DNA from: Aliidiomarina minuta
GTDB lineage: Bacteria; Pseudomonadota; Gammaproteobacteria; Enterobacterales; Alteromonadaceae
Direction of reading: 5' to 3'
NCBI RefSeq assembly: GCF_003987145.1
Contig: NZ_PIPL01000001.1
Location: 1,612,001-1,676,000, forward strand
DNA length: 64,000 nucleotides
Shown here piece by piece: positions 7,676 to 18,236 of this stretch. Numbering within the stretch: position 1 is the stretch's first letter; every line of letters starts with the position of its first letter. The notes under the pieces were generated by a model, which saw nothing but the letters and a program-made list of their open reading frames with translations, did no database searches and was not told the origin of the DNA. A program made the position numbers and the translations under genes.

Positions 7676-7710
7676 TGAAATGCCGGTGATTTTGCGTTCC
7701 TGAACCCACA

Positions 7711-7739
7711 AAAAAACCCAACCTTTTGGTTGGGTTTTT
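7711..7739 (-). terminator. Rho-independent terminator after lpdA
   Basis: AAAACCCAACC and GGTTGGGTTTT form a strong stem around a short TT-rich loop, flanked by A and T runs on both sides, so it can act in both directions. It lies about 45 bases downstream of the lpdA stop, just beyond the seventh REP copy. Confidence 0.85.
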
Positions 7740-7759
7740 GTTTATCGAAGATTCGTGGT

Positions 7760-7781
7760 GGCAGGTGGAACCTGCCCTACG
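7760..7781. repeat. REP-like palindrome, seventh copy, abutting lpdA
   Basis: A diverged copy, GGCAGGTGGAACCTGCC plus CTACG, in which both arms carry matching changes so the hairpin is kept. It ends directly at the lpdA stop codon, as REP elements often do. Confidence 0.75.
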
Positions 7782-9212
7782 TTATTTCTTCTTTTTGACT
7801 GCCTTTTTGTTGGGCAGGTCGGTGATGGATCCTTCGTACATTTCAGCGGCCAGGCCTACTGATTCATGTAGCGTTGGGTGAGCGTGTACGGTCAAGGCTA
7901 TGTCTTCTGCGTCGCTGCCCATTTCAATGGCCAGGCAGATTTCGCCCATCAGTTCGCCACCGTGTGAGCCGACTACAGCGCCACCGATCAAGCGGTCGTT
8001 TTCTTTGTCGAAAATCAGCTTGGTGAAACCACTGGTTGAGTCAGACGCGATAGCACGACCTGAGGCAGACCATGGGAAAGTCACAGCTTCATATTTGATG
8101 CCCTGCTCTTTGGCTTCTTTCTCGGTTACGCCAGCCCAGCAAACTTCTGGGTCGGTGTAGGCGATTGAAGGAATGACCTTAGGCTCAAAGAAGTGTTTCT
8201 TGCCTGCGATGTTCTCGGCAGCCACATGGCCTTCGTGAGTCGCTTTGTGCGCCAGCATTGGCTGACCAATGATGTCACCGATAGCAAAAATGTTGTCAGC
8301 GCTGGTACGTAGCTGGTTGTCAGTTTTGATGAAACCTTTGTCATCCACTTCCACGCCGGCTTTGTCAGCACCGATTTTGTTACCGTTTGGTGTACGGCCA
8401 ACAGCGACTAATACGGCGTCGTATTTAACTGGCTTGTCTGGCGCGTTCTTGCCTTCGAAGGTCACGTGAATGCCGTCTTTTTTGGCTTCTACTTTAGTAA
8501 CCTTGGTTTCCAGCATGATGTTGTCAAACTTCGGCTTGATCTCTTTGGTGAAGACTTTAGCCAGGTCTTTATCAGCGGCAGGAATTAACTGGTCCATGAA
8601 TTCAACCACGTCCAGCTTAGCACCTAAGGCGCTGTATACCATGCCCATTTCCAGACCGATGATACCACCGCCTAACAGCAGCATTTTCTTCGGAATGAAT
8701 GGCAGTTCCAGGGCGCTGGTGGAGTCCCATACGCGCTCGTCATCATGTGGGATGAACGGCAGTTCTACTGGCTGTGAGCCGGCAGCGATAATGGCGTGTT
8801 CAAACTTGATGGTGGTTTCTTCGTCGCCGCTAACTTTAATTTCGTTAGCGCCAGTGAATTCACCTTTACCAGTGACTACTTTGACTTTACGCATTTTCGC
8901 CATCTGGTCGAGGCCGCCAGTCAGCTGACCTACTACTTTTTCTTTGTGCGCGCGGATTTTGTCCAGGTCAATTTTTGGTTCACCGAAAGTCACACCATGG
9001 TCGCCCATGTGTTTTGAATCTTCGATGTGCTTGGCAAGATGCAACAGTGCTTTTGAAGGAATGCAACCTACGTTCAGGCAAACACCGCCTAAAGTGCTGT
9101 AGCGTTCGATCATAACCACGTCCAGCCCTAAATCGGCTGCACGGAACGCTGCTGAATATCCACCAGGTCCTGCACCTAGCACTACAACCTGAGTTTTAAT
9201 CTCGTTACTCAT
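7782..9212 (-). CDS. lpdA: Dihydrolipoamide dehydrogenase (E3)
   Basis: FAD-dependent E3 subunit that reoxidises dihydrolipoyl groups of the pyruvate and other 2-oxoacid dehydrogenase complexes using NAD+. The start is placed at ATG 9210-9212, giving MSNEIKTQVVVLGAGPGGYS with the dinucleotide-binding glycines, because AGGGGT lies six bases upstream and homologues begin here; a longer frame exists but adds 25 unrelated residues. The redox pair is in CLNVGC (Cys 45 and 50), and the C-terminal HPTLHES carries the catalytic His-Glu pair. The lysine-rich tail is usual. It is the third enzyme gene of the operon, 171 bases after aceF; the spacer contains inverted repeats. Confidence 0.97.
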   Translation of the reverse strand: MSNEIKTQVVVLGAGPGGYSAAFRAADLGLDVVMIERYSTLGGVCLNVGCIPSKALLHLAKHIEDSKHMGDHGVTFGEPKIDLDKIRAHKEKVVGQLTGGLDQMAKMRKVKVVTGKGEFTGANEIKVSGDEETTIKFEHAIIAAGSQPVELPFIPHDDERVWDSTSALELPFIPKKMLLLGGGIIGLEMGMVYSALGAKLDVVEFMDQLIPAADKDLAKVFTKEIKPKFDNIMLETKVTKVEAKKDGIHVTFEGKNAPDKPVKYDAVLVAVGRTPNGNKIGADKAGVEVDDKGFIKTDNQLRTSADNIFAIGDIIGQPMLAHKATHEGHVAAENIAGKKHFFEPKVIPSIAYTDPEVCWAGVTEKEAKEQGIKYEAVTFPWSASGRAIASDSTSGFTKLIFDKENDRLIGGAVVGSHGGELMGEICLAIEMGSDAEDIALTVHAHPTLHESVGLAAEMYEGSITDLPNKKAVKKKK

Positions 9213-9231
9213 GATGACCCCTATAATTAAC

Positions 9232-9369
9232 CGCTTCTTTCGTTTTCGGAAGCGTGTTAGTCTGATTTTTGTACCAGTTTGGTACAACCCGCGCGAACAT
9301 TAGAGCGAATTGTACCGAGAAATTCGCTCAGCGTCTTGCCCCTTTGAGCGGAAAAAGGCTGCAAGACGC
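9232..9369 (-). promoter_or_regulatory. Inverted repeats in the aceF-lpdA spacer
   Basis: The spacer carries four dyads: 9-base arms GCGTCTTGC/GCAAGACGC (9331-9339, 9361-9369), 9-base arms GAGCGAATT/AATTCGCTC (9303-9311, 9321-9329), TTGTACC/GGTACAA (9269-9275, 9281-9287), and CGCTTC/GAAGCG (9232-9237, 9249-9254). None ends in a clear T run in the transcribed direction. They probably act as RNA processing, stabilising or attenuating elements between the two genes; this role is inferred. Confidence 0.6.
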
Positions 9370-9383
9370 CGAGTTTTATCTGC

Positions 9384-11120
9384 TTAGAGCAGTAATTTAC
9401 GTATATCAGACAGTGCCTGACTGAGGTACACAGTAAAGCGAGCGGCGACAGCGCCGTCAATTACCCTATGGTCGTAGGACAGACTTAACGGTAATTTCAG
9501 ACGAGGTTCAAACTCGCTGCCATTCCAGTGCGGTTTCATTTCGCTTTTTGAAACCCCTAAAATAGCCACGTCCGGCGCATTCACTATCGGCGTAAAGGCG
9601 GTACCGCCAATGCCACCTAAGCTGGAGATTGAGAAACAACCGCCCTGCATATCGGTCGACTTAAGTTTGCCGTCTCTTGCCTTAGCGCTCATTTCCATCA
9701 GCTCGTCAGACAGCTCTTTAATGCCTTTTTTGTCGACATCACGGATAACCGGTACTACCAGTCCGCCCGGGGTGTCTACGGCGATGCCCAGATGCACATA
9801 CTTTTTCATGATCAGGTGTTCGCCGTCTTCGTGCAGCGACGAGTTAAACACCGGATATTCACGCAAAGCTTTGGCAACGGCTTTCATGATAAACACCAGC
9901 GGGGTGATTTTCAGGCCACTTTTGATTTTCGCCTGATGCTCGTTCTCCGCTTTACGGAAGCGCTCCAGCTCAGTGATATCGGCTTCGTCAAACTGCGTCA
10001 CATGAGGAATGGTTACCCAGTTACGATGCAGGTTGGGGCCAGAGATCTTCTGAATGCGGCTCATGGCTACGGTTTCAACTTCACCAAACTTGCTGAAATC
10101 CACTTTAGGCTGTGCAATGACCTGCAGGCCACCTTCGCCACGGCCTGGTGCGGCAGACGCCTTAGGACGCGATAGCTCGTACTTCACGTACTGCTGCACG
10201 TCGTCTTTCAGGATACGATCTTTAGGTCCGCTGCCTTTGACCTGAGTCAGATCAACACCAAACTCACGGGCTACACGGCGCACGGCAGGCGACGCATGAG
10301 GTACGCCTTCGCCCTGACCTTTACGCCCTAACGGGTGATCTGGTACTGGTGGCTTGCGTGAACGCGAGCTGTGAGTAGCTTCTTGCTTTTCTTCGCTGCT
10401 ATCGCCTTTTTTACTGCTGGTTTCAGCACTGCTGTCGGCTGACTTGTCGGCGCTGGAATCCTGACTCTCGTCTTCGTCGCTGTCCGCTTCGTCTTCTTCA
10501 GCGTCGCCGGCTACTTCCAGTTTAATAACTAGCGAGCCCTGCTTTATTTTATCGCCTTCTTTGACCAGCACTTCTTTGACTGTACCTGATTCCGGGCAAG
10601 GCACGTCCATCGTGGCCTTGTCGGTTTCCAGCGTAATCAGGCCATCTTCTGCACTGATTTCATCGCCTTCTTTAACCAGTACTTCAATGACTTCAACTTC
10701 GCCATCTTCACCGATATCAGGTACTTCAACGTCTATCACTTTAGAGCCACCAGAAGACTTCTTAGCTTTCTTCTCTTCTTTTTGGGACTCTTCTTTTTTC
10801 GGCTCTTCTTCTGTTTCTTCTTTGGCTTCTTCTTTCTCAGACTCGTCTTCTTTGGAGTCGTCGCTGTCACCTGAGTCTTCATCCGAGGCCGCAACCATTG
10901 CCAGCAAATCACCTTCTTTCACGGTGTCGCCGACTTTGATTTTGATGTCTTCGATAGTGCCGCCAAAAGGTGCCGGGATGTCCATAGACGCCTTGTCGGT
11001 TTCTACGGTAATCAGCGCGTCTTCAGCTTCAATGCTGTCGCCTTTGCTGACCAGCACTTCAATTACTTCGACTTCTTCCCCACCTACGTCGGGGACTTTT
11101 ACTTCTTTTGCATCTGCCAT
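9384..11120 (-). CDS. aceF: Pyruvate dehydrogenase E2, dihydrolipoamide acetyltransferase
   Basis: Core subunit of the pyruvate dehydrogenase complex, transferring acetyl groups from lipoyl lysine to CoA. Two lipoyl domains are visible (lysines 43 and 168 in ETDKA contexts), joined by a very acidic, Glu/Lys/Ser-rich linker, then an E3-binding domain (about 280-320, with SPAVRRVAREFGVDL) and the catalytic domain ending with the active-site block DHRVIDG (His 551). Enterobacterial AceF has three lipoyl domains; two is common elsewhere. The start lies 11 bases after the aceE stop, within one operon. Length (578) fits a two-lipoyl enzyme. Confidence 0.97.
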   Translation of the reverse strand: MADAKEVKVPDVGGEEVEVIEVLVSKGDSIEAEDALITVETDKASMDIPAPFGGTIEDIKIKVGDTVKEGDLLAMVAASDEDSGDSDDSKEDESEKEEAKEETEEEPKKEESQKEEKKAKKSSGGSKVIDVEVPDIGEDGEVEVIEVLVKEGDEISAEDGLITLETDKATMDVPCPESGTVKEVLVKEGDKIKQGSLVIKLEVAGDAEEDEADSDEDESQDSSADKSADSSAETSSKKGDSSEEKQEATHSSRSRKPPVPDHPLGRKGQGEGVPHASPAVRRVAREFGVDLTQVKGSGPKDRILKDDVQQYVKYELSRPKASAAPGRGEGGLQVIAQPKVDFSKFGEVETVAMSRIQKISGPNLHRNWVTIPHVTQFDEADITELERFRKAENEHQAKIKSGLKITPLVFIMKAVAKALREYPVFNSSLHEDGEHLIMKKYVHLGIAVDTPGGLVVPVIRDVDKKGIKELSDELMEMSAKARDGKLKSTDMQGGCFSISSLGGIGGTAFTPIVNAPDVAILGVSKSEMKPHWNGSEFEPRLKLPLSLSYDHRVIDGAVAARFTVYLSQALSDIRKLLL

Positions 11121-11131
11121 GTCAGCCTCCG

Positions 11132-13804
<2,673 letters not shown>

Positions 13805-13835
13805 AATGATTCCTTACACATCTCACGGTCGATAA

Positions 13836-14597
13836 TTACTGTTCACTACGTCTCAGCGAGCGCTGTAGACGTGTATGATCGCGATTTAATTTAAGCAGAG
13901 TGCCTTCAATGTAGGCCAGATGCTGATGACATGCATCCCGCGCCTGCACAGGTTGCCCCGCCAGAATAGCCTCAACGATAGAAGCACGATGCTTCTGCAG
14001 CTGGGCCCGTATTTCACTGCGGCTGTTCAGAACTTCCAGGTTCTGCCGCATATTTTCCATTAATAATTCCTGCATACCGCGCACCAGGTGCAATAACACC
14101 ACGTTGTGCGAGGCTTCGGTCACTGCCACATAGAAATTCATCAGGGCAGCGGCCTGGTTCTTAGTATCTTTATCTGTCTCTGCCGCTTCGCTGGCTTCGT
14201 TAAACGCCTGCTGAATACGTGCATGGTCAGCGTCATTGCCCCGTAAGGCGGCATAAAATGCTGAAACGCCCTCTAGTGCATGACGGAACTCTAACAAATC
14301 AAATTGTGATTCCGGGTGCGTAGCTAATAACTCGTATAAAGGGTCGGTCACCTGTTGGTGCAAGGCCCCGGATACAAAGGTACCGCCGCCCTGCCGCCGC
14401 GACACCAAACCTTTAGCTTCCAGCTTCTGTATCGCTTCCCGCAATGAGGGTCGCGAGACGTCAAACTGTTTAGCCAGTTCACGCTCTGACGGCAATCGTT
14501 CTCCCGCCGCCCAGGTACCATCTACGATCAAACCTTCCATCTGGCTCATGATGATATCGGACAGTTTTGTATGCTGTACTCGGGTGACCCTGGACAT
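13836..14597 (-). CDS. pdhR: Pyruvate-responsive repressor PdhR (GntR/FadR family)
   Basis: A 253-residue FadR-subfamily regulator. The N-terminal winged helix-turn-helix contains LPSERELAKQFDVSRPSLREA (split: LPSERELAKQ, FDVSRPSLREA) and is followed by an FCD ligand-binding domain with helices from about residue 95 to the end. In related bacteria PdhR represses its own operon and releases DNA when pyruvate binds. It heads the pdhR-aceE-aceF-lpdA operon, and a matching operator lies 26 bases upstream of its start codon. FadR-family members regulating lactate or glycolate use look similar, but the operon context decides the assignment. Confidence 0.93.
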   Translation of the reverse strand: MSRVTRVQHTKLSDIIMSQMEGLIVDGTWAAGERLPSERELAKQFDVSRPSLREAIQKLEAKGLVSRRQGGGTFVSGALHQQVTDPLYELLATHPESQFDLLEFRHALEGVSAFYAALRGNDADHARIQQAFNEASEAAETDKDTKNQAAALMNFYVAVTEASHNVVLLHLVRGMQELLMENMRQNLEVLNSRSEIRAQLQKHRASIVEAILAGQPVQARDACHQHLAYIEGTLLKLNRDHTRLQRSLRRSEQ

Positions 14598-14622
14598 TAG
14601 TAGCGCCTGGTTGCAAATAAGG

Positions 14623-14640
14623 TAATTGGTCTTACCAACT
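14623..14640 (-). promoter_or_regulatory. PdhR operator
   Basis: On the minus strand GTTGGTAAGACCAATT, a near-perfect match to the known PdhR dyad ATTGGTnnnACCAAT. It sits immediately after the predicted -10 element, where bound repressor would block initiation. Confidence 0.8.
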
Positions 14641-14645
14641 TACCT

Positions 14646-14674
14646 ATTGTAAATAAAAAGCCGGGGTAACCCAA
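14646..14674 (-). promoter_or_regulatory. Promoter of the pdhR operon
   Basis: TTGGGT and TACAAT separated by 17 bases on the minus strand, directly upstream of the PdhR operator and about 50 bases before the pdhR start codon. Confidence 0.65.
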
Positions 14675-14710
14675 GTAAATCTGGCCCTATATTGGTCTGA
14701 CCTGATTAAA

Positions 14711-15511
14711 TCAGGCCACCCAACCGAGCAAAGTCGCTATCGCCAGGGCTGCCAGCAAGAGCATCATGGTGCGTTTAGCCAGGTTCAGCAGGCAGCAAGG
14801 TTCTTCAGTTAAGTCGCCCGCTTCCGCCTGCACGTCTTCTGCTTTCATGGCTACCCGAGTCAGGTAGTCAGGCGCCGATTCGCTGACATTAAAAAGCCCA
14901 CCAAGCCAGGCGGGCATAGCGCGGCTGAAATGGCCAACGAGCAGATAACCAAAACCTGCGACCCGCACCGGGATCAGATCAACCCAATGTAGCAGGCGCG
15001 GGTAAAGCTCTTCCCGTTCCCGCAATAAGCCGTAACCTAACGCACCCGGGGCACCGAAAATAATAAACCAGAAAGCCACAGCGAAATAATAACGGAAATT
15101 CAGCCATACCAGACTTTGCCCGACTGTAGCGGGGCCTTCTTCCATAACCCGGTCGTCCAACTGCTCCTGCAACTCCATGCAACTTAAAGTGTCGCCACGA
15201 TTGGCTGATTTAAGATACTGGCGTAACTGTTCACGCTTTACCGGACAACCCAGCACGACCATGAGCACCAGTAAGTTAATTACAAAGACAAGCAAGGTAT
15301 TAGGCTGCCACCAAAGCAACAACGCCAGCAACAAAGAAGGCGCAATCCACAATAAAGGCCCGGCCAGCTCGTGTATGCGCCAGCGCTGCAGGCCAGTTAT
15401 TCCGGCCAGCATATTTTCCCAGCCGTTGGCAAAAGAAGTCAGCCGCCAATTGCCAGGGCCTTTCTTGCTGCGCTCAGCGAGTAGCGCCAGTAACAATGAA
15501 AATAACACCAT
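14711..15511 (-). CDS. ampE: AmpE-like inner membrane protein
   Basis: A 266-residue integral membrane protein with four hydrophobic segments: at the start, near residues 50-85, near 135-160 and at the C-terminus. It matches AmpE, a membrane protein encoded with AmpD and linked to beta-lactamase induction signalling; its molecular role is not settled. The opening MVLFSLLLALLAER and the internal acidic loop are family-like. It follows ampD by 42 bases on the same strand. A palindrome CCTGATT-A-AATCAGG spans its stop codon and may end or attenuate the ampDE transcript. Confidence 0.88.
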   Translation of the reverse strand: MVLFSLLLALLAERSKKGPGNWRLTSFANGWENMLAGITGLQRWRIHELAGPLLWIAPSLLLALLLWWQPNTLLVFVINLLVLMVVLGCPVKREQLRQYLKSANRGDTLSCMELQEQLDDRVMEEGPATVGQSLVWLNFRYYFAVAFWFIIFGAPGALGYGLLREREELYPRLLHWVDLIPVRVAGFGYLLVGHFSRAMPAWLGGLFNVSESAPDYLTRVAMKAEDVQAEAGDLTEEPCCLLNLAKRTMMLLLAALAIATLLGWVA

Positions 15512-15553
15512 GAATAAGTACCTGTTTTTATTATGTCTGCACTATTGTCTACA

Positions 15554-16132
15554 TTATGTCTGCGTAGACGGCAGGCATTGTTCGCGCTCACTGCGCAGTC
15601 GTTGCCAGTCAAATGCCGGGCCCGGGTCTGTCTTGCGCCCTGGCGCAATGTGTTCGTGTCCCACTACCCTATCATTAGTAATTGCCGGATACGCTTGTTG
15701 TAGCACAACAATGAGTTGCGCGAGTTTTTTATACTGTTTGTCAGTGTAGGGGGTGCTATCTGTTCCCTCAAGTTCGACGCCAATTGAAAAATCGTTGCAA
15801 CACGCCTGCCCCTGCCAGCTCGAAGCGCCTGCATGCCAGGCCCTGCGGTCAAAAGGCACATACTGAATCAATTCACCATCACGGCGAATCAGGCAATGCG
15901 CTGAAACTTTAAGGTCACGCAGGGGCTCAAAGGAAGGGTCGGCATCACAATCCAGGGTGCCACAGAATAAGTCGGTAATATAAGGCAGCCCGAACTGGCC
16001 AGCTGGCAGGCTAATACCGTGCACCACAAAAAGACTGATCTCGGCGTCGGCGGGCCGCTCGTCCGCATGAGGTGATTCTATATACTGTGCCGGGCGCACC
16101 CGGTGCTGTGAAATATCCAGTTCAGTGTGCAT
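15554..16132 (-). CDS. ampD: 1,6-anhydro-N-acetylmuramyl-L-alanine amidase
   Basis: Cytoplasmic zinc amidase that removes the peptide from anhydro-muropeptides during cell wall recycling, which also lowers the signal for AmpR-type beta-lactamase regulators. Zinc ligands are visible as His 38 in VVHGIS, His 159 in VGHEHIAPG and Asp 169 in KTDPG; Glu 120 in VELEG is the catalytic candidate. No signal peptide, as expected for AmpD rather than AmiD. Length (192) is normal. It is transcribed towards ampE and divergently from the aspartic protease gene. Confidence 0.95.
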   Translation of the reverse strand: MHTELDISQHRVRPAQYIESPHADERPADAEISLFVVHGISLPAGQFGLPYITDLFCGTLDCDADPSFEPLRDLKVSAHCLIRRDGELIQYVPFDRRAWHAGASSWQGQACCNDFSIGVELEGTDSTPYTDKQYKKLAQLIVVLQQAYPAITNDRVVGHEHIAPGRKTDPGPAFDWQRLRSEREQCLPSTQT

Positions 16133-16207
16133 AATGGGAAGCTAAGTTAAAGTCGAGTCCCAGTATCACGGGTATGCAGGCAAAGGTAAAGCGGGAGCGA
16201 AGCAGTA

Positions 16208-16720
16208 ATGAGCAGGTCAGACCCCACACAACGTATTGGCAAATGGTTCAGTTGGTTTGCCTGGATCGCTTTGCTCTTTATCCTGTACTGGTGGTTCGGT
16301 GGCATTTTAGACGGCCAGCAGAACCCGAACCAGCAGGTAGAAAGCTACCGCGACGGCGAACGTGCGGTGGTCACTTTGCAGCAAAACCGTTCCGGACATT
16401 ATGTCGCTAATGGCGAAATTAACGGTCGGGGCGTTACTTTTATGCTCGACACCGGGGCCACTCAAGTGGCGATTCCAGCAAGCCTCGGCCAGGAACTTAA
16501 CCTGCAGCGAGGCGCCCCCGTAATGGTGATGACAGCGAATGGTCGCGCCCGCGCTTACACCACCAGCATTGATCAACTACGCTTGGGGGAGATTGAATTG
16601 CAGAATGTGTCAGCAACCTTAGTGCCCGGTTACGAAGGCTCGCAAATTTTATTGGGCATGAGCGCACTGAAAACGTTAGAATTCACCCAACGAAATCACG
16701 AGCTGACAATTACTCAGTAA
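16208..16720 (+). CDS. Membrane-anchored retropepsin-like aspartic protease
   Basis: A 170-residue protein with a membrane segment at about 15-33 and a single-lobe aspartic protease domain. The catalytic triad is FMLDTGAT with Asp 81; later MTANGRA and the closing ILLGMSAL fit the clan AA family found in many proteobacteria (TIGR02281 type). Such proteins must dimerise to form an active site. The substrate is unknown. GGGAGCG precedes the ATG. It is divergent from ampD and 41 bases upstream of nadC on the same strand, possibly co-transcribed. Confidence 0.85.
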   Translation: MSRSDPTQRIGKWFSWFAWIALLFILYWWFGGILDGQQNPNQQVESYRDGERAVVTLQQNRSGHYVANGEINGRGVTFMLDTGATQVAIPASLGQELNLQRGAPVMVMTANGRARAYTTSIDQLRLGEIELQNVSATLVPGYEGSQILLGMSALKTLEFTQRNHELTITQ

Positions 16721-16761
16721 CGTAACAAGAGCTGCAGCTGCCCTAAAGGAATTGCATAGTT

Positions 16762-17640
16762 ATGAATACCCCGCTCAATCCAGCCGATAAAAAAGCCCTG
16801 CGTCTGCACATTGAAACTCAGATCAGTGCAGCCCTGGCTGAAGACTTAGGTGGCGAAATTGATATCAGCGCCGACATCACCGCGCAGCTGATTGCCCCGG
16901 ATACCCAGGCCAGCGCTACTATTATCAGTCGCGAAGACTGTGTGCTCTGTGGCCAGGAGTGGGTTGAAGAAGTCTTTAGCCAACTGGGCGGCGAAGTGCA
17001 TATCGAATGGCTGGCAAAGGACGGCGACGAAGTCGAAGCCGGCGCGACTTTATGCCGCATGTCAGGCCCGGCACAGCACCTGCTGACTGGCGAGCGCACG
17101 GCACTTAACTTCCTGCAGACGTTATCAGCCACGGCCACTCAGACCTCACTGGCGGTGAAGCGTTTAGCCAATTCAGGCACACGCCTGCTGGATACCCGTA
17201 AAACCCTGCCCGGCCTGCGTCTGGCACAAAAATATGCGGTTATCTGCGGCGGCGGCAAGAACCACCGCATGGGTTTATTTGACGCTTATCTTATTAAAGA
17301 GAACCACATCAGCGCCTGTGGTGGCGTGAGTGCGGCGGTAAAAACCGCACGTCAGCGGCATCCGGATCGTTGGGTGGAAGTGGAAGTCGAAAACAATCAG
17401 GAGCTGGAACAGGCGCTGGAAGCCGGTGCCGATATCATTATGCTGGACAATTTCAGCATGCAGGCCATACGTGACGCCGTCGATATGGTGTCTGGACGCG
17501 CCAAGCTGGAAGTTTCTGGCAACGTGACCGCAGAGCAACTCAGCGATTATGCGTCTACGGGAGTCGACTTTATTTCCTCCGGCGCTTTAACCAAAAACGT
17601 GCAGGCTATCGACCTGTCTATGCGTTTTCAGACCGCTTAA
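16762..17640 (+). CDS. nadC: Nicotinate-nucleotide pyrophosphorylase (carboxylating)
   Basis: Quinolinate phosphoribosyltransferase, third step of de novo NAD synthesis. The 292 residues include the conserved LDTRKTLPGLR (substrate binding), GGGKNHRMGL, and the C-terminal barrel with VEVEVEN and IMLDNF, plus SSGALT near the end. AAAGGA lies ahead of the ATG. In this class nadC often lies between ampD and the pilABCD genes, as here. A weak hairpin terminator follows it before pilA. Confidence 0.97.
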   Translation: MNTPLNPADKKALRLHIETQISAALAEDLGGEIDISADITAQLIAPDTQASATIISREDCVLCGQEWVEEVFSQLGGEVHIEWLAKDGDEVEAGATLCRMSGPAQHLLTGERTALNFLQTLSATATQTSLAVKRLANSGTRLLDTRKTLPGLRLAQKYAVICGGGKNHRMGLFDAYLIKENHISACGGVSAAVKTARQRHPDRWVEVEVENNQELEQALEAGADIIMLDNFSMQAIRDAVDMVSGRAKLEVSGNVTAEQLSDYASTGVDFISSGALTKNVQAIDLSMRFQTA

Positions 17641-17658
17641 TCCATAACTGACAAAGAC

Positions 17659-17693
17659 CGCCTGTACCTCAGGCTACTCAGGCGCTATTTCTT
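17659..17693 (+). terminator. Possible terminator between nadC and pilA
   Basis: CGCCTG and CAGGCG arms (17659-17664, 17679-17684) around a 14-base loop, followed by CTATTTCTTT. The stem is short, so termination may be partial. Confidence 0.5.
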
Positions 17694-17736
17694 TAACTGT
17701 TACTTGTTACTCACAACAACAGCTAAGGATAGCGCC

Positions 17737-18234
17737 ATGTACTCTCAATACACTTTTAAACGATGCCCTTGTAAACAACAGGGATTTAACCTCATTGAAC
17801 TGATGATAGTGGTCGCTATCATCGGCATTTTAAGCAGCATCGCTGTGCCAGCTTATACTGATTACACTCAGCGAGCCCGGGTCAGCGCCAGTCTGAGCAG
17901 TATACAAAGCTGGCAGACTGCGATTAATTTATGCTGGCAGATGGAAGGCTCGCTGGTGGTCTGCGGTAATCTGGGCCAGAACGGCGTTCCGGCCGCACCA
18001 ATCAGCGCTGATGAATTGCCGGTGGGCGTCACCAGCATACAGTCGGGAGTTTCATCCGGTTCCCTGCGCGTTGAGCTGGAAGCCCAGGATCGGGATGGCA
18101 ATCCCATCACTGTAGTGTTAACCCCTGAACCCCGCTCTACGCATCTCGCCTGGCAATTAACCTGCTCAGATTACAGCGCGTCTGCCAGCCCCAACTCGCG
18201 TGTGGGCCAATGCATCGGCGAACTGGGAGCCTGA
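17737..18234 (+). CDS. pilA: Type IV pilin major subunit, prepilin
   Basis: A 165-residue type IVa prepilin. The start is set at ATG 17737, eight bases after AAGGA, giving a 16-residue leader that ends KQQG before the processing site; mature sequence begins FNLIELMIVVAIIGIL with the essential Glu at position 5 of the mature protein. The globular part has four cysteines; the last two (CSDYS and VGQC) bracket a C-terminal loop typical of pilins. It is cut and methylated by PilD, encoded three genes downstream. An upstream in-frame ATG at 17704 would add 11 residues and has no good ribosome site. Confidence 0.92.
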   Translation: MYSQYTFKRCPCKQQGFNLIELMIVVAIIGILSSIAVPAYTDYTQRARVSASLSSIQSWQTAINLCWQMEGSLVVCGNLGQNGVPAAPISADELPVGVTSIQSGVSSGSLRVELEAQDRDGNPITVVLTPEPRSTHLAWQLTCSDYSASASPNSRVGQCIGELGA

Positions 18235-18236
18235 GC

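Noticed and set aside
7356..7703. A 115-residue plus-strand open frame
   Set aside because: It is built mostly of the REP-like palindromes and the second inverted-repeat element; no family resemblance and no ribosome site.
15177..15749. A 190-residue plus-strand frame
   Set aside because: Antisense to ampE and the end of ampD, both of which are well supported.
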